The translations under genes and the position numbers were made by a program. Under the pieces are notes generated by a model that had not been told where the DNA came from, did not search any database, and worked only from the letters and a program-made list of their open reading frames with translations. Shown in pieces: positions 32,836 to 42,206 of a stretch of 64,000 nucleotides of DNA. Source of the stretch: Verrucomicrobiaceae bacterium (lineage in GTDB: Bacteria > Verrucomicrobiota > Verrucomicrobiia > Verrucomicrobiales > Verrucomicrobiaceae). The stretch lies in contig JAEUHM010000016.1 of NCBI GenBank assembly GCA_016795485.1, positions 1 through 64,000 on the forward strand, given 5' to 3'. Positions within the stretch are counted from its first letter, which is position 1. Each line of letters begins with the position of its first letter.

Positions 32836-34970
32836 GCGCGCGAGATTCTTTGCTCCAGAAGCACTTCACCAAACAACAGCAAGAGCAGCACGAGAAGCAC
32901 TGCCTGCCAGATCTCCGTCCCGAATCGTCTACTGCGATCCAGCCGCTGATAGTCTTCCACGCTGGCTACCACTTCTGCACCCAAACGTTGACCCAATGAG
33001 TTCACTTCATTGTTAGTCAGAGCTTTCAAGTCAGACTCGGTGGTATCAACATTGAATGCATACTTGCGAGCATCACCGCCAGCTTTTGGGGCGAGTTGAT
33101 AGACACCTGGCTCGACCAAGGGCGGAGATTCCACGGTTACACCACTCGATTCTTTTCGAGCTGTGATCTCGCTCGGTGTGCCGTCTGGAGGTGTGAGGGT
33201 GAAGACTTCATCACCTTTACCATCTTCAATGCCCAAGCGGATGGAATCGCCCACCTTACCTGCATTTCCGCCCGTGCCGCGCGTTGCAAGGTAGCTCGTC
33301 AAACGTTGCATCAGCGGAACCCACACACCTTGGAGAGGAAGGTTGTTCCACTCAGGGCTGGCAGTGGAGTTGATCATCACCACCTTGCCTTTGCCGAGCG
33401 CCTTTTCCACGATCAGCGGCGTGTTGCTGTCCAGCAGAGCAATCGGTTTGGTGTCAGCGTGGACGAGTTCTACCTTCCACCACGTGCGGAAATCAGCATC
33501 CGAGAGCTTTCCAGCACGGGGATCGTTGAAGTAGCTCAAGGCTGGGTGTGAAAAGCGCTGGAGCAGCACCCGTGCATCTCGCTGACCAGCCTCCGTGTGA
33601 GCAAGTCCCTTCAGTTCGGCAGGAAGCAGGCCTTTGCCGTCCCGCCAGCCTTCAGAGTTGATCCTACGGATGTCAGTGTGAGGTCCGCCGAAAATGAGGA
33701 GCCCACCACCCGCTTGAACAAATCGCTCTAGATCTGTTACTCGTGGCAAGCGCTCCACATCGCAAAGGATGATGACTTCCTTGCCCTTAAGGTCTTGCTC
33801 TCTCAGTCGGCGGTGGTCAGCACGACTGGTGGCAAACAGGTCTTTGATTCCCGCAGCCGCTGCTAGGTGTGGGGCGAGCGCCAGTTCCGCAAAGTCCGCG
33901 CCATCGCTCAAGGCAGCACCGCCCATTTCATTCTCCACCAGTAACACGTTGACCTGCTGACGCACCTGCACGACCCCCGTCCAGACATTGTCTTCAGCAG
34001 GACCATCGCCATCCAGTCTCACACCCAAGGTGTGATCACCTACTTTGTCGAAACTATGTGTTAGCGACAGAGTTGTCTCGCCTTCACCTGGGACCGAGAT
34101 GCGAGTGGTGCGTAATCTGGCACCGTCGGCTTCGAGATGAAGTGCTACGTCTTGCCAGAGACGGGTGCCGTGGTTTTTCACTCTGACGCGAATGCCTACC
34201 GGCTGTGTCTCAGCCGCAGCCACGGCGGAAAGCTCCACGCTGGCTAAGCTGAGATTCTCCTGCACATCGTTCTCCACTTTGTAAAAGCTGACTGCGGGTG
34301 CCGGTTGATTCTTTTTGAGTTCATCCAGTGAAGGAAGTGATGCTCCCTCAGTAAAGACTCTCCAGTCGGTGCCCTGAAAGTCAGAGACGATCATGAGTTC
34401 ACGTGTCGCGTTGGGTGCCTTGGCAATGAGTGCCGAGCAGTGTTTTACGGCATCCTCCACGTTGACTGGTCCAGATGCCGCGGTCACGTCATTGAGTGCG
34501 GGCGCAATCAAGTCTAGCGAACTGGTTCGTTCTGGCAGGAGATTGCGCGGTCGACCGCCACCAAGCACTACTTGAACATCTGAACCGCGCGGCAGATTCG
34601 TGACGATGCGTCCAACGGCTTCTTTTGCTCGGTCCCATGCTGCTCCCTGAGACCCGGCGGCTTTCATGGAGAACGAGTCATCCAACAAAATGACCAATGA
34701 GGTTTTACCAAACCCTGGCAGAGCCCTCAACGCTGACATCACGGGCCGCGCAAGGCAAAGGGCGAGGACAATGGGAATGGCGATGCGCATCAGCAGCAAC
34801 AACCACTGCTCAATCTGCAATCGCCGCTTCTTCTGCCTCAATACTTCCGCCAGCAGATGCATGGGTCCCCAACGCACGACCTGAATCCGCCGCCTGTTGA
34901 GCAGGTGGATGATCAGCGGAATCAAAAAGGCCGCTGCTCCAGCAAGAAGAATGGAGTTGAGGAAAGTCAT
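32832..34970 (-). CDS. BatA-like membrane protein with VWA domain
   Basis: A 712-residue protein starting with the aerotolerance/BatA N-terminal membrane module: FLNSILLAGAAAFLIPLIIH followed by LLNRRRIQVVRWGPMHLL, the signature of that module. A second helix (LLLLMRIAIPIVLALCLARPVM) precedes a VWA domain with metal-site motif DDSFS. A CARDB-like or bacterial Ig-like segment (~245-345) and an amidotransferase-like domain (VIILCDVERLPRV, VQAGGGLLIFGG) follow, with a last helix near the C-terminus (IWQAVLLVLLLLLFGEVLL). It lies 82 bases behind the DUF58 gene and overlaps the second VWA gene by four bases. Its architecture duplicates that gene's. Confidence 0.92.
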   Translation of the reverse strand: MTFLNSILLAGAAAFLIPLIIHLLNRRRIQVVRWGPMHLLAEVLRQKKRRLQIEQWLLLLMRIAIPIVLALCLARPVMSALRALPGFGKTSLVILLDDSFSMKAAGSQGAAWDRAKEAVGRIVTNLPRGSDVQVVLGGGRPRNLLPERTSSLDLIAPALNDVTAASGPVNVEDAVKHCSALIAKAPNATRELMIVSDFQGTDWRVFTEGASLPSLDELKKNQPAPAVSFYKVENDVQENLSLASVELSAVAAAETQPVGIRVRVKNHGTRLWQDVALHLEADGARLRTTRISVPGEGETTLSLTHSFDKVGDHTLGVRLDGDGPAEDNVWTGVVQVRQQVNVLLVENEMGGAALSDGADFAELALAPHLAAAAGIKDLFATSRADHRRLREQDLKGKEVIILCDVERLPRVTDLERFVQAGGGLLIFGGPHTDIRRINSEGWRDGKGLLPAELKGLAHTEAGQRDARVLLQRFSHPALSYFNDPRAGKLSDADFRTWWKVELVHADTKPIALLDSNTPLIVEKALGKGKVVMINSTASPEWNNLPLQGVWVPLMQRLTSYLATRGTGGNAGKVGDSIRLGIEDGKGDEVFTLTPPDGTPSEITARKESSGVTVESPPLVEPGVYQLAPKAGGDARKYAFNVDTTESDLKALTNNEVNSLGQRLGAEVVASVEDYQRLDRSRRFGTEIWQAVLLVLLLLLFGEVLLEQRISRA

Positions 34971-35052
34971 CTATTGCGGGGAGCAATTAGCAATGAGCCA
35001 CCAGCGGGAGTGGCCGTGTGCGAGACAGCTTCAATGAGTGCAAACACACCTT

Positions 35053-35949
35053 TCATCTTCTCATCCTCAGTGAGAGATACTTCCGCAGCACCTCAGCGTG
35101 TGGTTCGTCAGTGACCATGGGCACCAGATCCACCTCGTGCTTCCTCAATCCATCTCTGAGAGCCTCACGGTACTCAGCGAGGACTTTGAGATAGCCGTTT
35201 CTGATGGCTGGCGGGTCCAGCATGATGAAGTCCTCACCGTTCTCCAAGTTTTCGAACTTAGACCACCGCGAGAACGGGAAATCGAGTTCATCACGATCCC
35301 AAATCTGGAAAACAATCATTTCATGCCCTTGCCGACGGAGTACGCCAACGGCTTTCAACAGGGCAGCCGCATCATCAAACAAGTCAGAGATAATCAACAG
35401 CAGTCCACGGCGCTTCACGCGAGTGGGCAGCAGTTCAAGAACGTTCGCCAGTCCTGTCTCGGCTCCGGGTTGAGTGTTCACCATCACCTCAAGGAGTTGA
35501 TGTAGATGATTGGCGCGCGATTTCGCAGGGATGTAGTCGCGCATCGTTGAATCGAAGGTCAGAAGACCCACGGCGTCCTGCTGACTGATCAAAAGATAAG
35601 CGAGAGAGGCAGCGAGCTTGCGGGCATACTCGAACTTCTCATGCCCCTTTTGACCCTTGTAGTTCATGCTGCCGCTTGCATCGAGCACGATGGTCGCCCG
35701 CAGATTGGTCTCTTCTTCGTATTCGCGAATGTAAAAGCGATCTGAGCGACCAAATATCTTCCAGTCCAGTCGCCGGATTTCATCGCCTTGGACATACGGA
35801 CGATGCTGGCGGAACTCCACGCTAAAACCTTTGTGCGGAGACGCGTGCAAGCCCGTTGTCACCCCCTCCATGACTCCACGCGCAAACAACTGCAAGTTAT
35901 GCAGGGGTGCTATGTCTTCAGCGTGAAGGATGTCAGATGGCGAGGCCAT
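35053..35949 (-). CDS. DUF58-family protein
   Basis: A 298-residue cytosolic protein of the DUF58 family, always found with MoxR ATPases. The family signature is visible at residues ~49-77: RPYVQGDEIRRLDWKIFGRS then FYIREYEEET. A VWA-like fold follows with DASGS (metal site) and the later LLLIISDLFDD. No membrane segment. It stands between moxR (86 bases upstream) and the BatA-like gene. DUF58 proteins are thought to be clients or adaptors of MoxR-type chaperone ATPases; the biochemical role is unproven. Confidence 0.93.
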   Translation of the reverse strand: MASPSDILHAEDIAPLHNLQLFARGVMEGVTTGLHASPHKGFSVEFRQHRPYVQGDEIRRLDWKIFGRSDRFYIREYEEETNLRATIVLDASGSMNYKGQKGHEKFEYARKLAASLAYLLISQQDAVGLLTFDSTMRDYIPAKSRANHLHQLLEVMVNTQPGAETGLANVLELLPTRVKRRGLLLIISDLFDDAAALLKAVGVLRRQGHEMIVFQIWDRDELDFPFSRWSKFENLENGEDFIMLDPPAIRNGYLKVLAEYREALRDGLRKHEVDLVPMVTDEPHAEVLRKYLSLRMRR

Positions 35950-36035
35950 TTACGGGATGTCGTGGTCTAGTGTCAGTCTTCGGTTAAGTCGCGTGAGCGG
36001 GAACGGAATGCCGAGCACTACTTGCTCGATACAGA

Positions 36036-37031
36036 TTACTTTCCACTCTTGCTCTTCACCATCGACACCAGTTCCGAGATGATGCCATCCACAGTGAGTC
36101 CTTCCGCTTCAGCATGGAAGGTAGGCACGATGCGGTGGCGCAATACTGGCAAGGCTAAAGCTTGGATGTCATCGGTGGTCACGTGGGTGCGGCCATGCAG
36201 AAGCGCACGCACTTTGCTTGCTAGCACGAGTTGTTGGCTCGCGCGCGGGCCAGCACCCCAGCCGACGTTTTCTTTGACGTATTTCGGGGCATCCGCCTCG
36301 GCCGGGCGAGTGATGCGGACCAAATCGAGAACAAAATCCAGGACGTGATCGGGAACTGGCACCTTCCGTGACAAAGTCTGGGCTGCTTGCAGGTCCTCAG
36401 CGGTGAGCACGGGCTCAATCGTCTCGCTTGTTGATCCTGTGGTGCGTGTGACGATTTCCTTCTCCGCCTCGCGGGTCGGATAGGCCACCTTGATCAAGAA
36501 AAGGAAGCGGTCTTTCTGTGCTTCAGGCAGCGGATACGTTCCTTCCTGCTCGATCGGGTTCTGTGTGGCCAGCACGAAGAAAGGTTTGGGTAGTTCATAG
36601 GTCTCCTGGCCCACCGTGACGTGCTTCTCCTGCATGGCCTCCAGCAAGGCGGCTTGTGTTTTTGGCGGTGTTCGGTTGATCTCGTCTGCTAGCAGGATCT
36701 GGGTAAAGATCGGCCCTTTCTGGAATACAAACTGCCTCCTTCCGGTTTCTGCGTTCTCTTGGATGATCTCGGTACCCGTGATGTCGGCGGGCATCAGATC
36801 CGGTGTGAACTGCACCCGGCGGAAGCTCAGATGAATCGCGTCTGCCAGTGACTTCACGAGCAACGTCTTGGCGAGTCCCGGCACACCTTCCAGCAGCGAG
36901 TGTCCCCCAGCGGCCATGGCGATGAACACCTGTTCGATCACGTCCTCCTGACCCACGATCCGCTTGGCTAGAGCTTGTTTGAGACGGTTGAAACCAGAGA
37001 CGAGAACCTCAGCGGCGGCAGTATCGGACAT
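36036..37031 (-). CDS. MoxR-family AAA+ ATPase
   Basis: A 331-residue AAA_3-type ATPase. Walker A is GVPGLAKT (residues 49-56) and Walker B is ILLADEINR (~105-115), with the sensor element [20 protein letters not shown], which is nearly invariant in MoxR proteins. The C-terminal lid is [20 protein letters not shown]. MoxR ATPases act as chaperones for assembly or metal loading of VWA proteins; the following DUF58, BatA-like and VWA genes are the expected partners. First gene of the cluster; the 202 bases to the divergent uracil-DNA glycosylase start should contain its promoter, but no strong match is obvious. Confidence 0.96.
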   Translation of the reverse strand: MSDTAAAEVLVSGFNRLKQALAKRIVGQEDVIEQVFIAMAAGGHSLLEGVPGLAKTLLVKSLADAIHLSFRRVQFTPDLMPADITGTEIIQENAETGRRQFVFQKGPIFTQILLADEINRTPPKTQAALLEAMQEKHVTVGQETYELPKPFFVLATQNPIEQEGTYPLPEAQKDRFLFLIKVAYPTREAEKEIVTRTTGSTSETIEPVLTAEDLQAAQTLSRKVPVPDHVLDFVLDLVRITRPAEADAPKYVKENVGWGAGPRASQQLVLASKVRALLHGRTHVTTDDIQALALPVLRHRIVPTFHAEAEGLTVDGIISELVSMVKSKSGK

Positions 37032-37218
37032 AAATAGGGACTTGGGGGCGAAAAACTAGTGATGGCACAGACGCCCCACTCGTCCAGTTTCTTTCTGTTT
37101 CCGAAGGATTCCGCAGAACTCCGTGCAGAAAGCCTCGGTGTCGAAGTTTTGGGGTATCGCGCCCCCTATTTCACGTTGCGCCTGTTGCCTTGCCGCGTTG
37201 GATGCTCAGTTCATGTCT

Positions 37219-37225
37219 AAGGAGG
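37219..37225 (+). promoter_or_regulatory. Strong Shine-Dalgarno fixing the glycosylase start
   Basis: AAGGAGG lies eight bases before ATG 37234, one of the best ribosome sites in the window. It argues against the upstream in-frame GTG (37123) and ATG (37213). Confidence 0.7.
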
Positions 37226-37233
37226 CTATTGTC

Positions 37234-38103
37234 ATGCTACGTGCCTATCTTGATCGCCAAGCGGTCAAGGGGGTGAAGCGTGTCCCATTGACGCAGACGG
37301 GCCGTGAGTCGCTCCGGGCACTGGTCAAGACACCCTTGGGCAAACGCCGGGAGGCAGCGGCTGAGGCCAAGATCAAGGCCATTGAAACCGCAGCGAAAGC
37401 CCCTCTGCCAGCACCAGTGGCGGCTTCAGAGCCAATGGCTACTGCAATCGACGTTCAAGGCAGCAGCAAAGAGGAGCGCCTTGCTCGTCTCGCCGTTATG
37501 GCGGAGGAAGATCCCAAACCTCGTGCTCTAGGTACGTTGCGTGAGGTCATGGTATTTGCCGTTGGCAGTGCAGATGCCCAGATCCTTTTTGTTGGTGAAG
37601 CACCAGGAGCCGAGGAGGAGCGTCAGCGGGAGCCGTTCGTCGGACCTGCAGGTCAGCTTTTGACCAAAATCATCACCAACGGCATGGGCATCCGCCGGGA
37701 GGACGTCTACATCACCAACATCTGCAAGTTCCGCCCAGGCATGGAAGGCGTCCAAGGGTCCCGGAACCGCCAGCCCATGCCAGAAGAGATGCGTGCTTGC
37801 CTCCCTTACGTGCTCACGGAGATCAACATCATTCAGCCACGCGTCATTGTTGCTTTGGGAGCCACGGCGGCGGCTGGGCTTGGCATTGAAGGTGGGGTGG
37901 GCAGGCTCCGCGCTCGATTCCACGAGTTCTCAGGCATTCCCGTTATGGTCACCTATCATCCCTCCTGGCTATTGAGGCAGGAGCAGGACGGGAAGGGGAT
38001 GGAAGCCAAACGCTTCGTCTGGGAAGACATGCTCATGGTGATGGAGCGCATCGGGATGCCGATCAGTGAGAAACAACGTGGCTTCTTCAAGCCGAAGGCC
38101 TGA
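37234..38103 (+). CDS. Family 4-like uracil-DNA glycosylase lacking the N-terminal Cys pair
   Basis: Removes uracil from DNA in base-excision repair. Family 4 motifs are clear: GEAPGAEEERQREPFVGPAG (from residue 121), RPRVIVALGATAA-type helix and YHPSWLLRQ with His242. Family 4 enzymes hold a 4Fe-4S cluster on four cysteines, the first two as CxxC just before a 'LGxxR' element. Here that element is ALGTLREV near residue 98, yet there is no cysteine at all before residue 164. The other two ligands remain (Cys164 in NICKF and Cys189 in RACLPY). About 95 Lys/Ala-rich residues precede the domain. Start chosen by the strong Shine-Dalgarno. Followed by the MBL-fold gene after six bases. Confidence 0.9.
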   Translation: MLRAYLDRQAVKGVKRVPLTQTGRESLRALVKTPLGKRREAAAEAKIKAIETAAKAPLPAPVAASEPMATAIDVQGSSKEERLARLAVMAEEDPKPRALGTLREVMVFAVGSADAQILFVGEAPGAEEERQREPFVGPAGQLLTKIITNGMGIRREDVYITNICKFRPGMEGVQGSRNRQPMPEEMRACLPYVLTEINIIQPRVIVALGATAAAGLGIEGGVGRLRARFHEFSGIPVMVTYHPSWLLRQEQDGKGMEAKRFVWEDMLMVMERIGMPISEKQRGFFKPKA

Positions 38104-38109
38104 GACTTC

Positions 38110-38982
38110 ATGACGATCAACATCAAGACGCTGGATCTGCGATTCCAGGGCGTGCCAGGCATCATCTCCGCCTACTTGTTAGTCAGTGGAGACGAGATCG
38201 CACTTGTCGAGACCGGCCCCGCCTCTTGCCGTCCTGCCTTGCTCTCAGCGTTGCTCGACTACGGCGTTGCATCTGGAGACGTGCGGAAGGTATTTCTCAC
38301 CCACATTCATCTGGATCACGCGGGCGATGCTGGCTGGTGGGCTCAACAAGATGCGCAAGTCTACGTTCACCCCAATGGTGCCCCGCACGTCGTAGACCCA
38401 TCTCGCCTCATCGAGAGCGCCACCCGCATTTACGGCGACCAGATGCTTACCCTCTGGGGCGAAATCCTTCCTGCACCCGCAGACAAAGTCACAGCAGTCA
38501 CTGATCTCCAGGATATCCCATTTGGAAACGCCAGACTCAGCGCCTGGGACACGCCGGGGCACGCTCGTCACCACCATGCTTGGGTTGTCGGGAAGCATTG
38601 CTTCACGGGAGACGTGGCCGGCGTGCGCTTGGATGGGTGCCCTTATTTGTCTGTAGCTGCCGCTCCTCCACAGTTTGAACCCCCAGCTTATGTAGCTTCG
38701 GTGCAAAGGTTGCGTGCAGCGCACTTTGAGCAACTTCATCTCGCGCATTTTGGCACCGTCACCGATGTAGATGGCCACTTGGCCACCTATGAACGGCGCA
38801 TCATGGAGGTCACTGAGTCTGTCGCGCGCGATCCAGCAGGCTTTACTGAAGCCGAGCATGCCATTGCAAGCTCGTTAGGTGTCAGTGAAGCGTTGTGGGC
38901 CAAATATGAGTCTTCCAATGGCACTCGCATGTGCTTAGGCGGCATTTCCCGGTGGTTGGAGAAACGCCAGAGGCTCAGCTAG
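38110..38982 (+). CDS. MBL-fold metallo-hydrolase
   Basis: A 290-residue metallo-beta-lactamase-fold protein. The HxHxDH metal motif reads THIHLDHAGD with His65, His67, Asp69 and His70. Further ligands are likely His in TPGHARHHHAW and Asp in FTGDVAGV. The length and the C-terminal helical region (ERRIMEVTESVARDPAGF onward) fit glyoxalase II-like or general MBL hydrolases; the substrate cannot be assigned. It lies six bases downstream of the uracil-DNA glycosylase gene and is probably co-transcribed, which does not by itself indicate a DNA role. It converges on the symporter gene with a five-base gap. Confidence 0.92.
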   Translation: MTINIKTLDLRFQGVPGIISAYLLVSGDEIALVETGPASCRPALLSALLDYGVASGDVRKVFLTHIHLDHAGDAGWWAQQDAQVYVHPNGAPHVVDPSRLIESATRIYGDQMLTLWGEILPAPADKVTAVTDLQDIPFGNARLSAWDTPGHARHHHAWVVGKHCFTGDVAGVRLDGCPYLSVAAAPPQFEPPAYVASVQRLRAAHFEQLHLAHFGTVTDVDGHLATYERRIMEVTESVARDPAGFTEAEHAIASSLGVSEALWAKYESSNGTRMCLGGISRWLEKRQRLS

Positions 38983-38987
38983 CACCA

Positions 38988-40337
38988 CTAGAGCGCACCA
39001 TCGAGTTCCTCGCCCTCAGTCCTGGCGATCAGCACGGCACCCACGGTGTCTCCAAACACATTCACTGTCGTGCGAGCCATGTCCAACGGACGGTCGATGG
39101 CCAAGATCAGCCCTAGGGACGCCTTGATCATATCTTCCGAGAAACCAGAGTTCTGCATGATGATGATAATCGCCACCAAGCTCGCAGCCGGGATGCCCGC
39201 CACCCCTATGCTGGAGACCAGAGCCAGCAGCACCACCACAAATTGTTGCGTCAGACTCATGTCCAGGCCCATCACCTGTGCGGCAAATACTACCACCACA
39301 CACTCATAGAGCGCAGTGCCATTCATATTCACTGTAGCTCCCAAGGGAATCACAAAGCTCGCCACACGCTCCGAGACACGAGAGTTATCCTGCACACAGC
39401 GCATCGTCACCGGAATCGTGGCCGTGGATGATGCGGTAGAGAACGACATCAGCAACGACTCACTCAAGTTTTGAAAATGAGCCTTCGGGGACACCCGGGC
39501 GATGTATTTGAGCACCAGTGGCAGGATGATAAGCGTGTGGAAGGCCAGTGCCCCCACCACCGTCAAAATGTAAGGCAACAACTGCCCTAACACCCCGATG
39601 CCCACCTCTGCCATGGACGGAATGATCAGGCAGAACACCGCATAAGGCGTCAGTTTCATCACCCAGTTGGTGATCAAAGTCATCACATCCGTAAGTTGAT
39701 TGAATCCGTCCCTCAAAACCGTTGGCGGCCCGCCTGGCACCATCACCATCGCCACCGCAAAGAGGATGCTGAAGAAAATGATCGCCAACAGATCGTCGGT
39801 CGCCATGGCATCGATTATATTGGTTGGGATCATCCGGCGGATGATGTCCAGCAAAGACGCCGTGCCACCCTCAGCCCGCGTCATCACGTCAGCCACCTTG
39901 CCCGCATCTTTGCCCGTGAGCGCTGCATCCATCGCAGCACGCAGCGTAGGATTGGGCTTCCCATCAGAAAGACCCGGCTTGATCGTGTTAACAAAGAAAA
40001 GGCCCACACACACTGCCACTAGGCTTCCCAGGACATAATAGGCCCAAGTCTTCAGTCCCATCCGCGCAAATCCATCCAGAGACTTCAGGCCCGCAATGCC
40101 GCTTATAATGCTAGCCACCACCAGCGGCACGATCACCATCTTCAGTGCCCGTAAGAACATGTCAGATACGAACCTGCAAATCTCCAAAACCGAACCCACC
40201 CAAGCCGCAGACTTGCCATCCGCTCCATGACCCAGCCACTGCAAAAGCAACCCAACAGCAATCCCCCCCAGCAAAGCAAAAATGATCGGCTTGTGGCTGC
40301 CATGAGGGCTGGGAGAATGGTGAGAGTCGGAAGACAT
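38988..40337 (-). CDS. Dicarboxylate/amino acid:cation symporter (DAACS family)
   Basis: An inner-membrane secondary transporter of the GltP/DctA type, importing glutamate, aspartate or C4-dicarboxylates with H+ or Na+. Family hallmarks are present: the Ser-rich hairpin MSFSTASSTATIPVTMRC, the NMNGTALYECVVVVFAAQ stretch (transmembrane 7 NMDGT equivalent) and the helix-8 segment AIDRPLDMARTTVNVFGD. The R of LAIDRPLDMART region helps choose substrate, but I cannot assign it. The N-terminus has an unusual His/Ser-rich tail (MSSDSHHSPSPHGSHKP). ATG 40337 is used; ATG 40349 is four codons upstream. Divergent from the PNPOx-like gene. Confidence 0.95.
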   Translation of the reverse strand: MSSDSHHSPSPHGSHKPIIFALLGGIAVGLLLQWLGHGADGKSAAWVGSVLEICRFVSDMFLRALKMVIVPLVVASIISGIAGLKSLDGFARMGLKTWAYYVLGSLVAVCVGLFFVNTIKPGLSDGKPNPTLRAAMDAALTGKDAGKVADVMTRAEGGTASLLDIIRRMIPTNIIDAMATDDLLAIIFFSILFAVAMVMVPGGPPTVLRDGFNQLTDVMTLITNWVMKLTPYAVFCLIIPSMAEVGIGVLGQLLPYILTVVGALAFHTLIILPLVLKYIARVSPKAHFQNLSESLLMSFSTASSTATIPVTMRCVQDNSRVSERVASFVIPLGATVNMNGTALYECVVVVFAAQVMGLDMSLTQQFVVVLLALVSSIGVAGIPAASLVAIIIIMQNSGFSEDMIKASLGLILAIDRPLDMARTTVNVFGDTVGAVLIARTEGEELDGAL

Positions 40338-40402
40338 GATAACCGCCATTGAGACACAACAGCACGCCCCTTGCCAAGCCCATTGTTTTTGGGACTAGCT
40401 CA

Positions 40403-40906
40403 ATGTCACGAGAACTCACGGACTTGCATTGGTTCCTGGCCTTGCTGCATTGGCGGGAGATGAATCCTCCTCTGCCCGCATCTATTGATCCCGCCGATCT
40501 GCCACGGCTTGCTCGGGAAACGATGCGGGCGGCCAAGTTCCCTATGCTTGCCACCATGGATGGAGATCAGCCGCGCTTGCGTCCTGTTTCTCCGGTAAGG
40601 ACCGATGGATTTGTCGTCTATGTGGCCAATTTGAGGCGATATGGCAAAACGGGTGAGATTGAGGCGAATCCAAGAGTCGAACTCTGCTATTGTGATTCAG
40701 ATCACAACCAAGTGCGCATTTCGGGTGAGGCAGAAGTCGTATCGGACACATCAATGCTCGAGTCGATTTGGAAATCGAATGCGCTTCTGCGTGCTTACTT
40801 GGGAAGCATGGATAACCCAGAACTGATCATGTATCGCATCCGGCCTAATCGAGTGCGATACATGAAGGAATGGGCGCTTGAATACTTTGAGGTGCCGTTA
40901 TCCTAG
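40403..40906 (+). CDS. Pyridoxamine 5'-phosphate oxidase-like FMN-binding protein
   Basis: A split-barrel flavin-binding protein of the PNPOx-like superfamily, about 150-167 residues. The core reads FPMLATMDGDQPRLRPVSPV, then VYVANLRRYGKTGEIEANPRVELCYCD and RISGEAEVV, the usual barrel strands that bind FMN or F420. Relatives act as general-stress or flavin reductase-like proteins. Two starts are plausible: ATG 40403 (used) and ATG 40460 (MNPPLPASID), which gives a length nearer the family norm; neither has a convincing ribosome site. The 3' end overlaps sufD, which converges from the other strand, by nine bases. Confidence 0.85.
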   Translation: MSRELTDLHWFLALLHWREMNPPLPASIDPADLPRLARETMRAAKFPMLATMDGDQPRLRPVSPVRTDGFVVYVANLRRYGKTGEIEANPRVELCYCDSDHNQVRISGEAEVVSDTSMLESIWKSNALLRAYLGSMDNPELIMYRIRPNRVRYMKEWALEYFEVPLS

Positions 40907-42169
40907 TCGAGCAAACTTTTCTTCGACCCTAGCATGAATCATTTGCTCGATCGCATCATTGCCGATGCGTTGAATGACATCATCTGCAAAACCTAGAACA
41001 ATAAGTCTGCGTGCTTCGTTGTCAGGAATGCCTCTTGCCTTAAGGTAAAAGAGTTCTTCTTCGCTGACGGGTCCACTTGTCGAACCGTGGCTGCACTTGA
41101 CCTGATCCGCATTGATTTCAAGACCTGGGAGGGAATTGGCTTCGGCGGTATCGCTGTTGAGCAGGTTGCGGCATGTTTGATAGGCGTCCGTGTAATGGGC
41201 ACCTTCGTCCACGGTGATCAATCCGCTGAAAACCGTCCTGCTGCTATCGTAGAGCGCGTTTTTGTAGAGGAGATCGCTGGTCGCGTTGGGAGCCTTGTGA
41301 TTCTGAAGGGTTCGTTGATCGACAATTTGATCGCCCAAAGGCAGGGACACGCTCAACATGTCGCTACGAGCTCCTTTGCCCACGAGGTCACTCACACTTT
41401 CGCTCCGGCTCCAATTGGCACCAAGTTGAAGTTGGAATGACTTCATCTGAGCATCCTTGCCGGCCACTGTGGATGACAGATGCATGGCCTGAGCTTCTTC
41501 GCTCATTTCCTGGCAGGCAATATAGGTCACGTGGGAGCCTGGCTTGCCGATGAGATCCGCCACTGCACATGAGAAGCCGGCCTCCGAGGTGCAGGAACGG
41601 TAGTGATCAACGACGGTTACTGCGGCGTTGTCTTCAGCAATAACCAGCGTGTGAGGAAAAATGGCTGCATTTTCTCCAGAAACCCAGTGGAAGACTTCAA
41701 TGGGAGCGGGAACGGTAATGCCGCGTGGGACGATGACCACAGTGCCGGCCTTCAGCATGGCAAGATGAAGCGCGGCGAACTTCTCTGATCCGAGTTGCAT
41801 CTGCCGTTGCATGAAGTGCTCACGCATCGCGTCGCTGTGTTGCTCAAGTGCTTGGCTGAAGGGTACGCAGATGACACCTGCGGGCAACTGGGATGACTCT
41901 GATGCAGCAAGGCAATCGTTGACGAATACAAGTCTAGCGGACCACTTCTCAAGCTCCACTGAGGCAGCTACGGCGACCTTCACCACATCAGAGTCTGGAA
42001 CGTCCGCGTTGGCTAGGCTCTCAAGCGGGATCGATTTGGCGTTGGAATACCGCCAGTTTTCGTCTCTGACGCTTGGCAGTGGAAGGGTTTGAAACTGCGA
42101 CCAAGCGTTTGTGGCTCTCTCTTTGAACCAAGCGGGCGCGCTCGTTGATAGGGCAGGGGAAAGGGGCAT
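40898..42169 (-). CDS. sufD: Fe-S cluster assembly protein SufD
   Basis: A subunit of the SufBCD scaffold that builds Fe-S clusters. 423 residues; the C-terminal half carries the SufB/SufD core pattern: VSLPLGDQIVDQRTLQNHKAPNATSDLLYKNALYDSSRTVFSGLI, DAYQTCRNLLNS, LEINADQVKCSHGST (the conserved Cys-His) and FYLKARGIPDNEARRLIVLGF. The N-terminal part is the typical WFKERATNAW start of SufD. Third structural gene of the fur-sufC-sufB-sufD operon, 37 bases after sufB. The operon has no sufS, sufE or sufU in this window. Confidence 0.97.
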   Translation of the reverse strand: MPLSPALSTSAPAWFKERATNAWSQFQTLPLPSVRDENWRYSNAKSIPLESLANADVPDSDVVKVAVAASVELEKWSARLVFVNDCLAASESSQLPAGVICVPFSQALEQHSDAMREHFMQRQMQLGSEKFAALHLAMLKAGTVVIVPRGITVPAPIEVFHWVSGENAAIFPHTLVIAEDNAAVTVVDHYRSCTSEAGFSCAVADLIGKPGSHVTYIACQEMSEEAQAMHLSSTVAGKDAQMKSFQLQLGANWSRSESVSDLVGKGARSDMLSVSLPLGDQIVDQRTLQNHKAPNATSDLLYKNALYDSSRTVFSGLITVDEGAHYTDAYQTCRNLLNSDTAEANSLPGLEINADQVKCSHGSTSGPVSEEELFYLKARGIPDNEARRLIVLGFADDVIQRIGNDAIEQMIHARVEEKFARLG

Positions 42170-42206
42170 GAAATCTGAAATGAGGTTTTCGAAAGCCGTC
42201 TGCTAA

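Noticed and set aside
37123-37233. N-terminal extension of the uracil-DNA glycosylase with a CACC run as Fe-S ligands
   Set aside because: ATG 37234 has a near-perfect Shine-Dalgarno; the run lies about 115 residues away from the place where family 4 has its CxxC.
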